Assembly (NCBI GenBank): GCA_022702705.1
Contig: CM040432.1
Location: forward strand, 49,812,540-49,876,539
Direction: 5' to 3'
DNA from: Papilionanthe hookeriana x Papilionanthe teres
Lineage: Eukaryota > Streptophyta > Magnoliopsida > Asparagales > Orchidaceae
DNA length: 64,000 nt
A program made the position numbers and the translations under genes. Below, piece by piece: positions 58,550-64,000 of this stretch. How positions within the stretch are numbered: the first letter of the stretch is position 1; the number at the start of each line of letters is the position of its first letter. A model generated the notes under the pieces. It made no database searches and was not told where the DNA came from. It worked only from the letters and a program-made list of their open reading frames with translations.

Positions 58550-59997
58550 TCAAATATTGCAATGGATTAAACTTGAAATAAGGTTGACCTTTTGAGAATA
58601 CATGTAATGCCTGAGCTTTTGAGCTGCAAAGACTAGGGCCAAACAATGCTTCTTAATCGAAGGATACTTTATTTCCATCAGAATTAGACGACGAGTTAAG
58701 TAATAGAGAACGTTTTCTTTACCCACATCATTGACCTGGGCTAGCAGGGCTCCGAGGGAGTCGTCTAAAGCCGTGGTATAAAGTATCAACGGTCGACCCG
58801 AGACTGGGGCTGCTAAGAAAGGAGGTGTCATTAAATATTGCTTAATTTCCTCAAAGGCCCCCTGGCATTTTTCTTCCCAAACAAGTTTGGCGTCATTTTT
58901 AACAAATGCCGAGAAGGGCTGACACCTACCTAACAAATTTGAAATAAAGCATCGAAGATATGCTAATTTCCCTTGAAAGGATCGTAATTGTTTCAAGGTT
59001 TTGGGAGGCAACATTTCTAAGATAGGTTTAATCTTCTCCGGATTGATTTCAATTCCATGATGTTAGACAACAAATCCTAAGAATTTCCCAGAGGTGACGC
59101 CGAAGGCTCATTTCATGGGATTCATCTTATGGTTAAATTGTCTTAATCGCTCGAAAACAATTCTCAAATCATACAGGTAATCTTCTTTCACTTTCCTTTT
59201 GATGACCACATCATCCATGTAGATTTCGACTTAGTTGTGAATGAGATCATCAAAAATCCCTATCATCACTCTTTGGTATGTTGCTCCTGCGTTCTTTAAT
59301 CCAAAAGACATCACTGTGTAGTAGTCACTCCAATTGGCGTTCTGAAGGCTGTGAGCTTTTCATCTTCTGGTGCCATCTTTATATCATTGTATCTTGATGA
59401 TCCATCCATAAATGAGAAGATCTTGTGTGTCGAAGCGATGTCGATCATTAATTCTTGAATTGTTAGTGGAAAGTCATCTTTTGGGCACGCTTTATTCAAA
59501 TCTCTGAAATCCACACATATTCTGATCTTACCGTTCTTCTTTCTGACCGGTATCACGTTGGCTAACCAAGTCGGGTATTGTTCTTCACGAAAAAATTTAG
59601 CGTCTATTAATTTCTTAACTTCAGCAATAACTTGTTGTTCAATCTCTAGACACATTCTTCTGGAAGCTTGTCTGACGGGAACGACAGCGTGATCCACTCC
59701 TAGCTTGTGAACCGCAACCTCTGGAGCTAATCCCGACATTTCATCATAGCCCCAAGAAAAAAAGTCCTTGAATTCCATTAATAGCTTGATCATGTTTTCA
59801 GAGTCTTCTTTGTTGAGTGAGGAGCTAACAAAGGTCGGCCTAGGCTCTTCGCTAGTACCTAAGTTAACTTCCATTAACTCGTCTATTGTAGATTTAATTT
59901 CTTCTTTAAATTCTGGCGGAGCATCTCCAATTGGTAAGTCCTCGAGATCATCTGAAGCTTCCAGGCAGTCTTCATTAGGCTCGCAAGTGAAAACCAA
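58550..59997 (-). pseudogene. pol: Reverse transcriptase and degenerate first RNase H, Tat copy II
   Basis: 59997-59311: EVKKLIDAKFFREEQYPTWL, GKIRICVDFRDLNKACPKDD and FSFMDGSSRYNDI. A frameshift near 59325 then leads to TVMSFGLKNAGATYQRV and the catalytic YMDD at 59210-59221. 59014-58550: LRSFQGKLAYLRCFISNL, WEEKCQGAFEEIKQYL and PLILYTTALDDSLGALLAQ, a Tat-type first RNase H with degenerate active site, as known for the lineage. RT would make the cDNA. Several stops between blocks. Confidence 0.9.
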
Positions 59998-60654
59998 GCA
60001 AAATTCTGAATCATCAGCTGGTGCTACTGTGCCGAATCCAAGACCATGCTTTGAATTGGGAGGTCAACTGGCATTATTCCATAATTATTTAAAGTGTTGA
60101 GATTGACCTTTTGTCCACTGCTTAGGTAAGACACCACGTTGCATCAAATTTTTAACACAGGGAGAATACCACTCAAAAGGAAATTCCATTAATTTGGATG
60201 AAGTAACATCTTCAAATTTTACATCATTTTTAATTTTGGAAGAAGAAGCACCATGGTAGAATTTGATCGGTTTAGCATCACCACCATGTACTTCCTTGAC
60301 CACCATACCATCGATCTTGTTAGGATAGATCGGGGTTAGGGTCATAGTATGTACACAATGGTTAATCTTCTCGTACATTGATTTGTATTCTTCGTTCTTT
60401 TAATCTTCGAGAGAGATCTTAAACTAGGGTTTCTTTTGATTTATTTTCATTGCTTCTTACTTGACTTCTTCTTTGGAACTATTCTCCTAATCAACATCGA
60501 TGATCGGATTCTTCTGTTTAACTATTCTACCAATTCTTACTCGACCACGTCTCCGGCATCGACCTCGGGTGCGTGTTCTGGAGAAACCATCACCATCTCA
60601 CCGTAAGGGAGTGGTGAGTAACTGTTGAACAAGAATTTCAGGCTCTTCGTCGTC
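59998..60654 (-). pseudogene. Protease-RT linker, Tat copy II
   Basis: 60378-60085 encodes YEKINHCVHTMTLTPIYPNK, ASSSKIKNDVKFEDVTSS and PFEWYSPCVKNLMQRGVLP, a linker seen between protease and RT in Tat elements. The rest is acidic and broken by stops. Confidence 0.65.
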
Positions 60655-61370
60655 TCAAACTCTTTTTTCTTCATTCGGTATTACATTTCTGGAAAAGATA
60701 GTTTTCTTCGAAGGCGCGTAGTAGGCTGCATCTTTGTGGATTCTGATTTCATGCACGGAGAACGGTTGCAAGTCACCTTTGATGCAATGTTCTCCCCCTC
60801 CTTCATAATACTTTATGCACTGGTGCAAAGACGACGGTACCATCCGGTTTTCATGGATCCACGACCGACCCAATAGAGAGTTGAATGACGTCTCAGAATC
60901 AATTATGTGGAATTTTGCGGTTGTTCTTGCCAAATCACCGATCTTCATTAATAGCGTTATCGATCCAAGAACTCTCTCTCCTTTTTGATTGAAACCTCTC
61001 AGTAACATCCTGTCTGCTTCGAGATCACGGGCATCAATCTCCAAGTATACTAATGTCCGAAGTTCATTATGTTGATTGATGCTCCCAGATCAACTAACAC
61101 CCTGGAGAGCGTGAACTTTCCGATAGAGACTGAAATATACAACAGTCGATTGTGATCAGCTGTTCTAAGTAGTAAATCATTATCCGTGAAGGTAACACCG
61201 CACTGTTTTCTCAGCGAGAAAACCTCGTCTAAGTAATTACCGGTAATTTGAGCTAAATAAATTTCTGGATCAAGTAAGGCCTTGATCAGAGTTTCCCTCA
61301 TCTCCTTTGACAGGATCAGAGGGTCGTAGATGCTTAGTTTGGCTGGTAGCTTCCTAAGATGGGCTAGCAC
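60655..61370 (-). pseudogene. pol: Retropepsin-like protease, Tat copy II
   Basis: 61370-61050: LAHLRKLPAKLSIYDPLILS, LDPEIYLAQITG, then LLYISVSIGKFTLSRVLVDL with the active site DLGASINIMN. 61044-60655, one frame over: DRMLLRGFNQKGERVLGSIT, FHIIDSETSFNSLLGRSWIH and KYYEGGGEHCIKGDLQPF. It would cleave gag-pol. The catalytic Asp is kept; one frameshift near 61047. Confidence 0.88.
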
Positions 61371-61632
61371 GTTTTAGTCCACTTTGTTACTAAGTTATTC
61401 AATTTCTTTCCGAATGGGTAATTCATCCGCTGGGGTTGGCTCTTCAAGAGGAACCACCTACTTTCCTTTATCCTTTTGGACCCATTCTCGGGGGTAAAAC
61501 TTTTCCACTTCTTAAATTGACTTTTGTTATCTCTTCTGAATTTACCAGTGTCTCCTCTTGAATCAGAACGACTAGCTCTTCTAAAGTTGTTTCAGAATCT
61601 GACAACTCTAATTCTATCACGATCGGAGCTCC

Positions 61633-63894
61633 TCAGAATTCACAAACGGACTCGTCGCTTCTTGAGCTTTCGTAGCCACTCTTGGGAACATCTTCTCCTC
61701 CATCTTGGTCGTCGAGGTTTTGTATGATTTGAGAATCATTAGTTGCTTCAAAATTGAGATCCAGATTAGGTTGGTTATCGTTAGTTACGTAATGGTTAGA
61801 GACAGTCAAAACGTAGCCAACACCAAAACTCTTATCATTATAAGATCCCGCCGGGGCGAGAAAATAATCATACAGAGTCAAAGATCCGAGGGATTTCTCC
61901 TCCAAATCAGAAACAAACATCCTAGGAAAAGCAGCCCCTAGTCTACCCTTCGGAGCGTCGGTCATCTCTTCTTCCATGATCTTCTCCTCCTTCTGAGGCA
62001 GTTATTCAATCGCAAGAGATAGTGCCGGCTTAACAGGTTTCAAACTCTGAGTTGAAGAGCCCACAAAAGCGGACTGGATGTGATGCAAAATTTTCTTCGA
62101 AGACTTCTTCCAGACAGTACTCCATCCATCGTCGGTCTTGTACAGGTTTATCGGAACAATAGGGTCCATTGAAATAAAATTGACGGGACCTCCTTATTGG
62201 GGCTCCTTCATGTATTCCTTCGGGATCATGATTTTCTCTTTCCGGAGGTTATCCTAGAGCCAATTCTTGAAGGTGAAGCAGTCCTCTATCTTATGTCCGA
62301 GCATCCTATGGTAGGGACAGTAATTCAGATGATCTTTCTTGTCGACTTCTTCTGGCCTCCTGGGCTCTATCAGCTGAAATTCGGGTGTCTTAATCAAACT
62401 GCGAAACATCTTGGCTACTGATTCAGTCTTGAAGGGGTATTCCTTATTTAAATTTTCCTTCAGGGCACGCGGTGGACGAGGCGGCGGTTGATCATGCTTC
62501 CATGATTGATAGCTCGATCGAGGCTGTTGATAGCTCTGCCGAGGTTGTTGGTAAGTCCGTTGTGGTGGTTAATAGCTTGGTTGTGGCCGCTCTGGCTGTA
62601 TATGCAATGGTTGTTTACCTTTATCCACTACCACGACAACTCTTGATTTCTTCTTGAATGCTTCCATTGGTTTCTGTTTATCAATTTTGTCGACAAAACT
62701 CAGTTGTTTTGCCTCCTCCTGCAAGCTCCCGGCCTTGCTAAGCAACTTCTCAAAAGTCTTAATTGTGAATCCTTTAAGGAGAAGTACTATCGGGCCATGG
62801 ATACTCTTCAACAGGATACCGACTGCATGTTATTCCTGAAGCTGTGGTTCACACTTCATGCTTAAATTCCTCAACCGAAGTATGTAATCCACCAGGGTTT
62901 CATTCGGTTTCTTTTGCTCCACCACTAGATCACTGATAGTGATGTGGTGCTGGGCCCCAGCAAACCGCTTAACGAAAAGGTTCTCCAATTCTGGAAAGGT
63001 CTTGATAGAACCGTTCGGCAATTCTGCATACCAATCGAAAGCGATCCCTGACAAGCTACTGACGAACTGACGAAATAGTAAAGCGTCGCTCCTATCGGCT
63101 TTGCAGGAACTCACGCAGAAGTGTGAAACATGCTGTCGGGGGATTCCTGTACAATCGAAAGTCTTAAACAAAGGTGGTACGAAGCCCTTTGGGTATTGGA
63201 TGGTATCAAGTTCTTTGGGGTAAGGTCTACCCGTCTGAATAGATGCTCCATTCTTAGACTGGGCTAAGGCTTCTTGCACGTGCTATTCCACCATATTCTT
63301 AATGTCCTTTTCAGGGATCATGATCTGCGGTGAATCCTTCTTTGGTTGTTCATCTCCATTGAAAGATGTAACTTCTTTTCCTCCATCTGCAATGTGAATG
63401 ATCTCTAGAGGTGTTTCCTTCTGAGGTTGAGGTTGACTCTGGAGTGTGGCTAAGGCGGCCGCCATCTCCTCCAACTTCTTTTCCATCCGAGAGGTCGTAT
63501 CGTCTTTTTCCCGCAGACGTGCTCTAATTGCTTATGGTTCGTCTCCCTCTGAAGTTGATGGAGCTCCTTGCAAAGCTGAAGATGCTCGGGTTTCAACCAC
63601 ATTGATCTCGACAAATTCTTCATCCATGAACTCTGACGAATCCACTTCATTTTCCAATTATTTTCTTCTTTCTCTTCCCAACTGTTGGATGTGAGTTCTT
63701 AGCTTTCCTAAAGCATCCTCGAGTGGTCTTTTCCAAATGGTCTCGCGGTTGTCCGATGACGACTGTTGAACTTCATCTTCAGGAGTTTCCTTCAGATCCG
63801 CAACACTTTCTTCAGATTCGAGCTCTCTGGCAAGACTTCACTTTCCAGAGCGTTCTGTCGGTATCAGTTCAGCAATAATAGGTTGCCACACCAT
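61633..63894 (-). pseudogene. gag: Gag polyprotein, Tat copy II
   Basis: One minus-strand frame from a plausible ATG at 63894 (MVWQPIIAEL) to 61633, broken by about eight premature stops. Parts: an acidic N-terminus with a coiled-coil-like MEKKLEEMAAALATLQSQPQ (63486), the capsid domain at 63279-62830 (GIAFDWYAELPNGSIKTFPE, LENLFVKRFAG, LVDYILRLRNLSMKC), a Pro/Gln/Tyr-rich linker (RTYQQPRQSYQQPRSSYQSW) and a zinc knuckle YCPYHRMLGHKIEDC at about 62278-62322. A tail with EEEMTDAPKGRLG follows. It would form the particle. Most stops look like C-to-T or G-to-A changes. Confidence 0.88.
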
Positions 63895-64000
63895 CCTTCT
63901 TGCGGTTGGAGGCCTAGAACCAGATGGTCTGTCGGCTGTACGTCGGTATATGGTGACCTGATACAACAACAGACGAACTCCTTTCGCTAACTTGTACTTT
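63895..64000 (-). other. Upstream edge of Tat copy II internal region
   Basis: About 100 bases on the minus strand with KVQVSERSS-like coding in another frame, possibly the end of ORF1 (copy I ORF1 region has KEVQVSDE). ORF1 itself and the 5' LTR of copy II lie beyond the window. Confidence 0.35.

Overview
This is plant nuclear DNA made almost entirely of nested Ty3/Gypsy LTR retrotransposons. I found no convincing host gene, tRNA, rRNA or CRISPR. The AT-rich background, an Athila-type gag-pol with a tRNA-Asp primer site, Transposase_32-type ORFs, and Tat-type elements with a second RNase H and LTRs of 6-7 kb all point to an angiosperm with a large, repeat-rich genome, perhaps a pericentromeric block. 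I cannot name the species.

Layout. (1) 1-4655: a Tat-type LTR cut by the window edge and inserted into (2) 4656-10957, a decayed minus-strand Athila copy (A) that has lost its protease core. (3) 10958-12889: the LTR and leader of a second minus-strand Athila (B). (4) 13168-64000: a tandem three-LTR arrangement of two related minus-strand Tat elements. It runs LTR (13168-19304), internal region I (19305-46546), shared LTR (46547-52712), internal region II (52713 to beyond 64000). Internal I is split by (5) a plus-strand Athila element P (21934-42922, target duplication GATGG). The 3' LTR of P is itself split by (6) a solo Tat-type LTR (35024-42338) full of tandem arrays.

The main discovery is that both Tat internal regions carry, downstream of integrase and just before the 3' untranslated region, an ORF ending in a recognisable ALKBH9/ALKBH10-type AlkB dioxygenase domain (the plant RNA m6A-demethylase family). 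It follows a conserved candidate 3' splice site. The N-terminal half of this ORF resembles the element's own 5' accessory ORF, including the motif QRRNKNR. Internal I has lost the gag core, RT, both RNase H domains and most of integrase, yet keeps exactly the 5' accessory ORF and the AlkB ORF. Internal II keeps a full gag-PR-RT-RH-aRH-INT-AlkB order. Both copies are pseudogenes. Copy I retains the Fe(II) and 2-oxoglutarate ligands of AlkB, while copy II has lost both arginines. A working hypothesis is a retrotransposon family that captured a host RNA demethylase to act on its own RNA.

In a live element the order would be: LTR promoter, accessory ORF1, gag (particle), PR/RT/RH/aRH/INT (replication and integration), then probably a spliced RNA for the AlkB protein. 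The 3' untranslated region holds satellite-like tandem repeats. In Athila P the order is LTR, tRNA-Asp PBS, gag, PR, RT, RH, INT, then two tandem Transposase_32-type ORF modules, polypurine tract and LTR.
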